A DNA stretch of 64,000 nucleotides from Simmondsia chinensis (Eukaryota > Streptophyta > Magnoliopsida > Caryophyllales > Simmondsiaceae). This document shows positions 55,645 to 64,000 of this stretch, one piece after another; position 1 is the first letter of the stretch; every line of letters begins with the position of its first letter. Below the pieces are notes generated by a model. That model was not told the origin of the DNA, searched no databases, and saw only the letters and a program-made list of their open reading frames with translations. The stretch is from positions 2,745,501 through 2,809,500 of the forward strand of contig JAGTTD010000010.1 of NCBI GenBank assembly GCA_018398585.1, read 5' to 3'. Both the position numbers and the translations under genes were made by a program.

Positions 55645-56886
55645 CTATGGATACGGAGGAGGAGCACCAGTAGGAACCATACCTGTACCAGGAGACTCTT
55701 GTTGGCCTTGACCGTGTGCGCCATGACCCCCATTATTTTCATTGCAATTGTTATTTTTGCATCCACGACCCTTATGCCCACGTCCACCACTACCTCGATT
55801 GTGACCTGTGTGGTCGGGCACATGATCCGAAGCAGCTAGGGCATGTGCATGATCAATGTTAGACTGAGCTTGGATCCGGGATAAGGTAGCTTCTTCGTCC
55901 AGTAGTGCAGTCTTGAGTTGTTCAAAAGGAAGGTCACGGGAGCACTGGCGGGTGAAGGTATTAAAGGCAGCATACTCTGGTCGCAACCCAAAGAGGGCGT
56001 AGTGCATGAGCTCACGGTTAGAGACTGGAGAATCGATAGCTGCAAGATCATCGGCTATTGCTTTGCGTTCAGTAAGATAGGCAGTCATTGATTTATTGTC
56101 TTTTTGCAAGGTGACAAGTTGTGAGCGAAGGTCAAATTCTTTTACTAGGGAGTGGTCACGGAAACGCTTGGCTAAGGCATTCCACATATCCCGGGAGGTG
56201 GGATGATGAATTGCATCATTAAGCACAGGGCAGGTAAGAGATGCAGATAAACAAGCCCTAATGCTTTGGTCTGTGCAGGACCAGGTGATAGAGTCAGGAT
56301 TTGGGAGATATTGGCCCGTAGGTGATTGAATTTGACTAGGAGGACAAGGAAGCGAGCCATGAATGAAGCCCATGAGTCGATGAGCCCAAAGAACTATAGA
56401 AACTTGCTCTCGCCAGGTACTATAATCTGTGGGACTTTCCAGTGTAACTATGACTAGACTTGTAATCGAAGAAGGAGGAAGGGAGGCCCTGTGAATTGAG
56501 AGAAGAGACGGTGGAGAATAATGACGAAAATTTAGTGGAGGTAGAGAGGATCCGCTATTGTACCCAGGGGAGACGTTATTAAGGATCGATTGTAATGGTG
56601 GGAGACCAGGATAGCCACTAGAAGAAGTTGGAATTGGGGGAGCGAGGCCATGTGTATAGGGGGAGGAGGTAGGCACCGATTGAGAGGGAGCCACTTGGGT
56701 GTGGGTTGGTGGCCGGGGAGGGGGACAGGGGAGGGAAGTCGTCAGTGGAGAGGGAAGAGGGAAACGATGATGAGGCCATTGATGCAAGTCTAACCGTGAG
56801 TTGTACGCTACAGCCAGGGAGTCGCCGCTAGAGGAGGAACCAGCGAACGAGTGGAGAAGGGTGGCCGCTAGGGCGGGTGACGGCAC
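55645..56886 (-). pseudogene. copia gag (UBN2 type)
   Basis: 413 open codons with SPTDYSTWREQVSIVLWAHR, RDMWNALAKRFRDHSLVKEF, MTAYLTERKAIADDLAAIDS and RELMHYALFGLRPEYAAF, then a basic Gly/Asn-rich stretch. No ATG is found in the proper position at its 5' end, so the start is lost or upstream. Confidence 0.85.
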
Positions 56887-56980
56887 AGGTGGCGCTAGGG
56901 TTTGGGAGAAGAGTTTGGGGGGAAGAAGAAATGTTATTTTTTTTTCTTTCCCTTTTTATTTATTTTTTATGGTGTAGTAT

Positions 56981-56992
56981 GCTCTGATACCA
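56981..56992 (-). other. tRNA-iMet primer-binding site
   Basis: Complement of TGGTATCAGAGC, two bases inside the 5' LTR. Confidence 0.92.
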
Positions 56993-56994
56993 TA

Positions 56995-57137
56995 TGAGTG
57001 AAGAGTTTTGGGAGCATATCCAATAGGGTTGCTGAGACTTGTATTTATAGAGAAACCCAACAAGGAGGAAATTACAGAAGAGCCCTTAGGTGACATAAAT
57101 ATAAATACATAATAACATATAAGTGATATCACTAATA
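56995..57137 (-). repeat. 5' LTR of integrase-less copia
   Basis: 143 bp; in sense ends ...CACTCA two bases before the primer site. Contains CTATAAATA. Confidence 0.88.
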
Positions 57138-57142
57138 GTAAC

Positions 57143-57900
57143 TGTAAAACAAGTCGAAACTCACGTTTCTTGGTAATGGGGGGTTTCAATTGGTGGAATA
57201 GGTCTTTGAGATTGTTTGAACAAATAAGAGTAAATCCCCACCATCCTCTAATGGAGGTCCAGAGATACCACGAGGTCCTATAATGCAAGTAAGAAATAGA
57301 TGCCAACATGATCAGTTGCTATTAGAGCAAAAGGAGCAAAAACTCTAGCTGTGTTACGGATCTCTATTCTCTCTAGTCTCTCTTTATGTTATAACTTCTC
57401 AATAGAAGCAAACCAAGCCAAAATCTCTATTCATTAACGAACAAGTTTGAACTAAAATCCTTTTACCAAATCAGCAGTTGGGCTATCGGTTTCCAATATT
57501 GCAGCTAGGCAAAAAAAGCTAGCTACGAAGGACCATTTGGGGTCATATGCTGCGAAGCCAAGATATTATCCAAAATAGGGGAGAAAGATGCTTCTCGTAG
57601 ATCATGGTTTAGTGGTAGTCGAGTTTGCCTTCCCAAACAAATAAGCCACAATATCAGCTTAGATTTTAGCATCAAGTAAAACCATCTCAGAAACCCATGT
57701 TCTCTATAGTGAAGTGTCGTTGTGTGGAGATGAAGAAGTGCCTCAGGTACTTTTCTTTGAGAGATATCCAAGTATGCAATTGAAAAAGGTTCTATTATTG
57801 CAACCAATACGAAATTGCATCCTTGAGCTTCTGATAGAGTTAATATCGATGGACAGATTTGGACAGAACGTATGTCCTTCCAGAGGCCTTTTTTTGACAC
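57143..57900 (-). mobile_element. Probable L1 ORF2 C-terminal remnant
   Basis: A minus-strand frame (57309 on) reads YLWTSIRGWWGFTLICSNNL and KDLFHQLKPPITKKREFRLV, resembling the W-rich end of plant L1 ORF2. It abuts the copia target duplication and pairs with 52609-52830. The part beyond 57350 is unrecognised. Confidence 0.4.
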
Positions 57901-59055
57901 GAGATGTAGTGAAACAGAAAGGCTATATATGGGTCCATGTTTGGCAAGGATCGATTTTTCCTTACAGCTCGATCAAAAATAAAGAATATGTTACAAAAAA
58001 AAAACCCTTCAAAAAGTCACGTTATACTAGAAATTTTTTTTTTTTAAATGTCTTCTAAATATAATATCCAACCTCATGATACATATTCATAATTCATTCT
58101 TATATTTATGTCCTCAATTAATTAATTTTTAATTATATTTGTAATATAATACCAATTCCAAATCCCCAGCTATCCAAGGTAACAAGAGTTGCTCATGATC
58201 ATCAACCCTACTTATTGAACGGCAGCATACCAGTTTGCAAAATAAGATATTTCGAGATCTGATCCACTCAAAGCTCAGCTTTAATTTTGATGCATCATCG
58301 TTTCTCTTCCTTTCATGTATATTTTGTCTTTTTTCGATCAAGTTGTTCATCTGGGTCCTATAAATTAATTCACCAAAAGAGAAAAAAAAAAAAAAAAATT
58401 CCTTACCAGCATCAATAGAATGAGTTTTTTTAATCTAAATCAATAGAATGAGTCGACATATAAAAATAAATAATACGAATTATTTTATCACAGTTTAAAA
58501 AAATAAATAAATTAGAAGAGTATCGTAGGATGAACCCTGTAGAAATGGATAAAATTATAAATTTGTAAAGTCAAATGTATTAAATTGTTTAAATAACATC
58601 CCTTTTTTTAAAAAAATTAAATATTAGAAATGAATTTTTCCTCTTCTCGTTTCAGTTTCTAATTTTCTTAACTTGGATAAAAACTCAAAAGAGACAACTA
58701 AAATAAGAAAAAAAAATTTTACAAAATTTTTAAAAATTAGAAACTGTAAATAGAAAATAATAGCAAATAAGAAGTTCAAAGAGACTTAATTCTAATCAAT
58801 GTCATTTACTATTTTTAATCAATAAAATCAGTAACTTAATGTATTACTTATCAAAAAAGGTAATTGAATTAATATGTTTCTATATTTTTCATATTTAAAA
58901 TAAATAAATTTAAGAAATTTTATCATTTATGTAAATAGCAAAAGTTATAATCTTTTGTATGACGCATAATTCTAATAGTAAATTGGCGACATAACCCGAA
59001 ATCCAGTAAAATTTTGTTGCAATTCTGTAACTTTTGAAAAAAAAAAAATATTAAT
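57901..59055. other. AT-rich intergenic DNA
   Basis: Poly-A at 58385-58398. A foldback-like AT tract at 58610-58790 resembles the MITE at 36600. No gene. Confidence 0.35.
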
Positions 59056-59059
59056 ATGA

Positions 59060-59312
59060 CTTGTATAAATTGTTGTAATTGTATGCCGTGTCAGAAATAT
59101 GATGGTAGTGAAGTCATCCGGTGCTATATAGCATCTTCTGCAATTCCATCTATTTCTATTTCCGTTTTCTGTTTTTCGGATTGTGATATCGCTTTGTTTT
59201 TTCCTCATTTCTTTTCATTTTTGTTGTATGCTTTTACATAGGTTGGTTTAGACCTTGCTCTTGTAGCTGTGTTTGTACTATATTGCAGCTGTTGTCACTA
59301 ATTATTAAAAAA
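59060..59312 (+). mobile_element. L1 3'-end fragment
   Basis: T-rich 3' UTR-like sequence ending ttgtcactaattattaaaaaaa. Confidence 0.45.
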
Positions 59313-59753
59313 ATGTAAAAAACCACTAAATTCTTCTAAAAGAATATACTTAACTGATAAAACTTACAGACTCTAAAATATCATAATTTATATACAAAAA
59401 TACCAAAATATGTAAACAATAAATAATTAAACCTAGTCAAATAATAAATTCAAAAAAATTAATAAATTAAATTATTGATACACCAATATTATTATGATAC
59501 AAGTGGTGCATGTAATCCTACACGTGATTTACTTCTATATCATCTAATTATTTAAATTTGAAGGCCCTTAAATATACTTAAAGAACTAAAAGAATTACGG
59601 ATGTCCCAATGGCGGCTGTCTATCAGTGTTTTGGAAATGTACCTCTAGATTTTTGAAATACTGGCTTTTCTACCTATCTTTGATTTGAAGATTGTTATTG
59701 ATTTGCATCATCTTCGATGGGTTTGGTGACTTATTTTACTTCACCCAGTTTCA
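59313..59753. other. Unassigned DNA before the copia LTR
   Basis: Nothing recognised. Confidence 0.3.
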
Positions 59754-59922
59754 TGTATTAGAGTATATTATCTCTAGGATTTATTCAAATTATTGTATAA
59801 TTATAATCCCTTGATTTGTTCCTTGATTTACTCTCTTACCATATAGAATTAGCTCTATATATAGGTTATGTATTTCTCTTCTTTTATCATTCACTACAAT
59901 TGAGCATTGCAACTCTTCCACA
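59754..59922 (+). repeat. 5' LTR of right-edge copia
   Basis: Starts tgtattagagtatatt, ends cttccaca before the primer site. The start is inferred from the usual TG and from length; no partner LTR is visible. Confidence 0.6.
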
Positions 59923-59934
59923 TGGTATCAGAGC
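59923..59934 (+). other. tRNA-iMet primer-binding site
   Basis: Exact TGGTATCAGAGC. Confidence 0.93.
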
Positions 59935-60072
59935 CTCCAAAGGAGACTCTCTTCTAATTCTTCTCTCTTGTTAGTTAATTCTTTTCTTTCTCTACTTTAC
60001 TAGTATTTCGATTGGCTATCTTCTCCCTCTTCTTATCTTTTTTTTTTTTTTTTTTTGCTTTACTTCAAATCT

Positions 60073-63000
60073 ATGGCCGCTAACAACAACAATACTACCC
60101 CCCCACCCACGGCCATCAGTCGGCCGACCACCACCCCCGTCACTGTCGGGACCGGCCACCCTAATGCCGGCTCCCCAGTCGATTTTCGGGTGGTGGGACC
60201 CATGGCTGTGTCCGATTTTCCCCATATCGGCTCCATATCCTCGGGTCTAACCTTCAATGGTCTAACGAGTACCGGTGTCGCCATCCCCGGTAGCCCGTTA
60301 GCAACCACGAGGCCACAATTTTCTCAATCTTTTGGCTCGGGCATCCCTACCCTTCTCTCCTCCCTACCCCCACTGGCGGCGGCCGATACCACCACCTCTG
60401 TTGGTGGCTACTGCACCTCCCTCCCCTTCGACCCTTCCCACCCCTACCTCACTGTCCCTCCCCTCGGTTCTGCACCAGTCACCACTAGCAGCCCGCACAC
60501 TAGCAACGCTGGTGGTGCACTAGGGGCCGGTCTCGCTGGTGGCGTAGCAGCAGGGGCCGGGCCGGGGGCTGGGTTCCCTTCCCTTACTTTCCCTAATATA
60601 TACCCTAATTTACATCATACCACAAGTACCCCTTTATTACTTCCTCTTTCAAGTATTTCCAACATAATTACAATAAAATTGGAAAATGCTACTGACTATA
60701 CTGCTTGGCGAGAACAATTTTGTATGCTTTTAATTTCGCATCAACTTATGGGTTACATCGACGGTACCTTTCCCTGTCCTCCCACTTATATAAAAACCAA
60801 CAATGGTCCCTCTCTCCCTAACCCCGGCTATATAAATTGGGTCCGAACTGACCAAAGTTTAAGATCTTGTATCGCCGCTACTTTATCCCGATCCCTCCTT
60901 AACGACATCGTTCGTCAACCCACATCAAAAGCCATGTGGGTTGCCCTTGTCAAACGATTCCGAGATCATTCACTGGCCAAAGAGTTTGACCTGAGAACTC
61001 AAATAATTAATCTTAAAAAGGATGGCAAAACAATGGACAAATACCTCTCTGAGTTAAAATCTTTTGCTGATGACCTTGCTGCCATAGACTCACCCATAGC
61101 CAATCGAGAACTAGTACACTATGCCCTTTATGGGCTTCCAATCGAATATGCCGCATTTGCAACTCTAACTCGCAATACTTCTCCCACACCTCCTTTTGAA
61201 AAGGTCAAGACTGATCTTCTTAATGAGGAAAGCGCCCAGAATCGTTATCAGGGTCGCCCCACCTCTGATCAGCACCATGCTTTAGTCGCTTCAAATGTAG
61301 GTACTCAAGGATCCAACTCCAGTCGTGGGGGCCGCGATCGAGGTAAAGGACGCAACTCAGGCCGCCGTGGTAACCGAGGGGGCCAAAACAGGGGACAATA
61401 TCAACACCAACAACATCAATCGGGACATCATAATTCGCACCCCCAACTGCCTCAACCTCGCCCACCTGGTAATGCTTCACCCATCTCTCACGGTATTCTT
61501 GGACCCGGGGGCAAATTATGCCAAATCTGCAATCAACTTGGTCATAATGCTGTCTCATGTCCGTACCGCTTTGATCATTCCTCCTACCCTGATCCTTCCC
61601 ACTCTCTTGCTGCCATGTCTATTGCTGACTCACAAGACTACAGTTGGTATCCCGACTCGAGAGCTACCAATCATATGACACCAAACGCAGGTATGCTTCG
61701 CTCTCTTCTTCCTTATCGTGGCCAAAAACGTGTTTTAGTTGGGAATGGGGCGCTTCTTCCCGTCACCCACATGGGCTCTTCAACTTTAAACACTAAAACT
61801 CGCCAATTACAACTTCGTAATGTTATGTTAGTTCCCAACCTAACTCATAATCGCTTATCTATAAAACGCTTATGCCATGACAACCTATGCACAGTTGAAT
61901 TTGACTCAAATTTTTTTTGCGTTAAGGACAAGGCTACAGGGACCCCTCTACTTCGAGTTCGCAGTAATGGTGCACTCTACAGCTTCTCGCCTCACTCAAT
62001 CGGACTTATGGCACAAACCCTATCCGGACACTTATGGCATTGTCGCTTAGGGCACCTAGGCCGTCCCATGTTAGACATTCTCTGCTCCCGCAAACTCATC
62101 CCTAGCTCACAATTTACTGCTTTTTGTCAAGATTGTAATTTGGGTAAGTCACATAGACTACCTTTTCAACGTGTTTCGCATTTCGCTACTTCTCCCTTGC
62201 ATTTAATTCATTCCGATGTATGGCAATCTCCTGTAGCATCAAACTCTTATTATAAATACTATGTTAACTTCATTGACGATTTCACTCGCTTCACATGGCT
62301 TTACCCTATGAAACAGAAATCTGAGGTCTTTGACATTTTTGAAACTTTTAAAACACTTGTTGAAAATCAATTTTCAACCAAAATAAAAATCTTTCAAAGC
62401 GACGGTGGTCGTGAATTCGATCATCGTTGTATGCACACCCTATGTCGTCAACATGGCATTCACTTTCGTCTTTCATGTCCTGATACTTCACAACAAAATG
62501 GAGTGGCGGAAAGAAAGCACAAACATATTATTGAAATGGCACGAACGCTCCTTATCCAATCTCGCCTACCGTACACATTCTGGGATGATGCTGCGTGTAC
62601 TGCATGCTTCATTATAAACCGTCTCCCTACCCCTGTTCTTAAAAACTCATCTCCTTTTGAAAAACTCTTCAAACGGTTTCCGGATTACACTAGTTTTCGC
62701 TTTTTTGGGTGTGCATGTTATCCTAACATCACACCCCGTGCCCCTCATAAATTAGCTCCACATTCTTTACCATGTATCTTCATAGGATATGCGGCACGCT
62801 ATAAAGGCTACCGATGTCCTGACCCCAGAACAGGCAAAATTTATACCAATCGACCTGTTAAGTTCAACGAATCTAGCTTCCCCTACCTTGAACTAGTTAA
62901 CCCAACTCACGCTTCCGAACCTGGTAGTACAGCCACTGTCGTTGATCTCCCTCTCCCGCTCATAGTAACCACGGCTACAGGCACCACCTTTCCAAGTCCG

Positions 63001-63462
63001 CCAACTGAACCCCTCCCTCTCCGGATGACTACTACTCCCCCTAGCCCTCCTCTTCCCAGCCCTATGGCCCTTGGTCCCTCCACTCATAACCAAGACCCTA
63101 GCCCTCACCCCGACATCCCTATTGTCGAACCTGAGGCTGCGATTCTCCCCGAACCCACCTGTACTCCAATCTCGGTTCCTGCCTCGGCAGAACCGTCGAG
63201 GCCTCCTCCACCGGACCCTCCTATCCCCTCCCCCTCGGTCCCTATCCCCTCCCCACCCGAGCCCTCACACTCGGCCGCACCGACCCCAACAACAACCTTA
63301 ATGTCCACCCCATGCGAACTCGACTCAAGGATGGTATTCAAAAAACTCGATATCCCCTATCCCTATCATCCATTACCGTCATCCAAGAACCTACGTGTTA
63401 CTCCCAAGCCATTAAAAATCCCAAATGGCAAGAGGCTATGGCAAATGAATTTAACGCCCTAA
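60073..63462 (+). CDS. copia Gag-protease-integrase polyprotein
   Basis: About 1129 codons from the ATG at 60073 (MAANNNNTTPPPT). In order: Ser/Thr/Pro/Gly-rich leader; UBN2 gag (DYTAWREQFCMLLISHQLMG to NRELVHYALYGLPIEYAAF); RNA-binding basic Gly-rich region; CCHC knuckle C483-C486-H491-C496 (CQICNQLGHNAVSC); protease region WYPDSRATNHMT around D528, where the usual DSG is DSR; GAG-pre-integrase HHCC (LWHCRLGHLGRPM ... CQDCNLGKS); and integrase with D715, D777 and E813, a proper D,D35E spacing (HSDVW, QSDGGREFD, QQNGVAERKH). A Pro-rich linker follows, and the frame then diverges and stops at 63462. The integrase looks intact; the protease change suggests loss of processing. Confidence 0.92.
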   Translation: MAANNNNTTPPPTAISRPTTTPVTVGTGHPNAGSPVDFRVVGPMAVSDFPHIGSISSGLTFNGLTSTGVAIPGSPLATTRPQFSQSFGSGIPTLLSSLPPLAAADTTTSVGGYCTSLPFDPSHPYLTVPPLGSAPVTTSSPHTSNAGGALGAGLAGGVAAGAGPGAGFPSLTFPNIYPNLHHTTSTPLLLPLSSISNIITIKLENATDYTAWREQFCMLLISHQLMGYIDGTFPCPPTYIKTNNGPSLPNPGYINWVRTDQSLRSCIAATLSRSLLNDIVRQPTSKAMWVALVKRFRDHSLAKEFDLRTQIINLKKDGKTMDKYLSELKSFADDLAAIDSPIANRELVHYALYGLPIEYAAFATLTRNTSPTPPFEKVKTDLLNEESAQNRYQGRPTSDQHHALVASNVGTQGSNSSRGGRDRGKGRNSGRRGNRGGQNRGQYQHQQHQSGHHNSHPQLPQPRPPGNASPISHGILGPGGKLCQICNQLGHNAVSCPYRFDHSSYPDPSHSLAAMSIADSQDYSWYPDSRATNHMTPNAGMLRSLLPYRGQKRVLVGNGALLPVTHMGSSTLNTKTRQLQLRNVMLVPNLTHNRLSIKRLCHDNLCTVEFDSNFFCVKDKATGTPLLRVRSNGALYSFSPHSIGLMAQTLSGHLWHCRLGHLGRPMLDILCSRKLIPSSQFTAFCQDCNLGKSHRLPFQRVSHFATSPLHLIHSDVWQSPVASNSYYKYYVNFIDDFTRFTWLYPMKQKSEVFDIFETFKTLVENQFSTKIKIFQSDGGREFDHRCMHTLCRQHGIHFRLSCPDTSQQNGVAERKHKHIIEMARTLLIQSRLPYTFWDDAACTACFIINRLPTPVLKNSSPFEKLFKRFPDYTSFRFFGCACYPNITPRAPHKLAPHSLPCIFIGYAARYKGYRCPDPRTGKIYTNRPVKFNESSFPYLELVNPTHASEPGSTATVVDLPLPLIVTTATGTTFPSPPTEPLPLRMTTTPPSPPLPSPMALGPSTHNQDPSPHPDIPIVEPEAAILPEPTCTPISVPASAEPSRPPPPDPPIPSPSVPIPSPPEPSHSAAPTPTTTLMSTPCELDSRMVFKKLDIPYPYHPLPSSKNLRVTPKPLKIPNGKRLWQMNLTP

Positions 63463-64000
63463 TTCTAAATAACACTTGGGAACTTGTCCCCCCCAATCCC
63501 AAACATAACATGGTAGGAAGCACTTGGAAATATCGGGTCAAATACAAAGCGGATGGCTCTGTCGACCGGTTTAAAGCTCGCCTTGTTGCCCAAGGCTTTC
63601 ACCAACGTGAAGGTATTGACTTCAACGAGACCTTTAGTCCAGTCGTCAAGCCCTCTACCATACGCTTTGTCCTCACACTTGCGATCACTAATAAATGGCA
63701 AATTAAACAACACGATGTTAAAAATGCTTTTCTTCATGGCCATCTTAAGGAAGAAGTCTACATGAAGCAACCTAAGGGTTTCATACACCCCCAATTCCCC
63801 GATCATGTCTGTCGCCTTCATAAGGCCCTATATGGTCTCAAACAAGCCCCCCGGGCCTGGTTTCACCGCTTCAGTACCTTCCTCTACAGCCTCGGCTTCA
63901 CCTGTTGTAGAGCTGATACCTCTCTCTTCCTTTTCCGCTCTACGAATGATATCATATGCCTGTTACTCTATGTTGATGACATAATTCTTACAGGATCAAA
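63312..64000 (+). CDS. copia reverse transcriptase, first half, different frame
   Basis: From about 63312 the third frame carries RT: LKDGI, WELVPPNPKHNMVGSTWKYR, VDRFKARLVAQGFHQREGID, ALYGLKQAPRAWFHRF and the catalytic CLLLYVDDIILTGS at the very edge. It is offset from the gag-integrase frame by one base within the Pro-rich linker, so one indel separates them. No stop is seen to 64000. Confidence 0.9.
   Translation, partial: MRTRLKDGIQKTRYPLSLSSITVIQEPTCYSQAIKNPKWQEAMANEFNALILNNTWELVPPNPKHNMVGSTWKYRVKYKADGSVDRFKARLVAQGFHQREGIDFNETFSPVVKPSTIRFVLTLAITNKWQIKQHDVKNAFLHGHLKEEVYMKQPKGFIHPQFPDHVCRLHKALYGLKQAPRAWFHRFSTFLYSLGFTCCRADTSLFLFRSTNDIICLLLYVDDIILTGS

Larger units (their letters stand above)
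52831..57137 (-). mobile_element. Ty1/copia retrotransposon lacking integrase, degenerate
   Basis: LTRs at 52831-52975 and 56995-57137 (only 143-145 bp), 5-bp duplication GTAAC (52826-52830 and 57138-57142). A perfect initiator-tRNA-Met primer site complement (gctctgatacca, 56981-56992) lies just inside the 5' LTR, and a G-run polypurine tract lies beside the 3' LTR (52976-53000). Order on the minus strand: gag, protease, a short remnant around integrase, RT, RNase H. The integrase core is absent and many stops and shifts are present, so it is inactive. Related to the element at 59754. Confidence 0.93.
59754..64000 (+). mobile_element. Ty1/copia retrotransposon, 5' part (runs off right edge)
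   Basis: A short 5' LTR (about 59754-59922, with tctatatatag TATA-like sequence) is followed at 59923-59934 by a perfect TGGTATCAGAGC primer site. Gag, protease and integrase form one frame from 60073; RT continues in another frame to the edge. The 3' LTR is outside the window, so age and completeness cannot be judged. Confidence 0.9.

Noticed and set aside
57523..57900. 125-codon minus-strand gene
   Set aside because: No recognised domain; lies beside L1 debris and overlaps another frame on the opposite strand.

Overview
This is plant nuclear DNA, most likely from a eudicot. It is AT-rich, its genes have introns, and its proteins are plant-specific families (FAR1-related, AHL, S-protein homologue, CC-NLR). 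The space between genes is packed with retrotransposons, SINEs and MITEs. There are no operons, CRISPR arrays or tRNA/rRNA genes. No database search was possible, so ortholog names come from recognising the proteins.

Host genes from left to right: the start of a CC-type NLR resistance gene (1-474, minus, cut by the window edge); an mTERF gene matching Arabidopsis mTERF6/PDE191 (8540-9526, plus); a small secreted S-protein homologue (11090-11560, minus); a FAR1-RELATED SEQUENCE 5 orthologue in two exons (17994-21985, minus), whose last exon is a 57-codon coiled coil beyond a 1.69-kb intron; an NADPH-thioredoxin reductase in two exons (25552-28722, plus); and an intronless clade-A AHL AT-hook gene (37277-38098, minus). 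The mTERF6 and FRS5 orthologues are also near-neighbours in Arabidopsis (At4g38160 and At4g38180), so part of this gene order looks ancestral.

The rest is mobile DNA. There are three Ty1/copia elements: an internally deleted mini-element at 12600-14312, a degenerate element lacking its integrase at 52831-57137 (minus), and a fairly intact one with its 5' LTR near 59754 that runs off the right edge. L1-type LINE debris is abundant; the best copy is 41415-43381, with an 11-bp target duplication. Two 5'-truncated RTE-type LINEs (about 5680-7072 and 43934-44377) end in the same 3' sequence that ends the SINEs in the window. Several SINE groups are present: Au/Angio-type, tRNA-headed types, and a family whose head is a nearly complete 5S rRNA sequence. 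DNA-transposon MITEs (Mutator-like with 9-bp duplications, hAT-like with an 8-bp duplication, and long foldbacks) fill most remaining gaps.

The most interesting signals are the 5S-headed SINE family; the tail shared between RTE LINEs and these SINEs, which suggests a donor-partner relationship; a nested Mutator-like MITE with six diverged CCGCGTTT...AAACGCGG palindromes whose half-sites lie exactly 13 bp apart; and a tandem SINE duplication with three 54-bp direct repeats.
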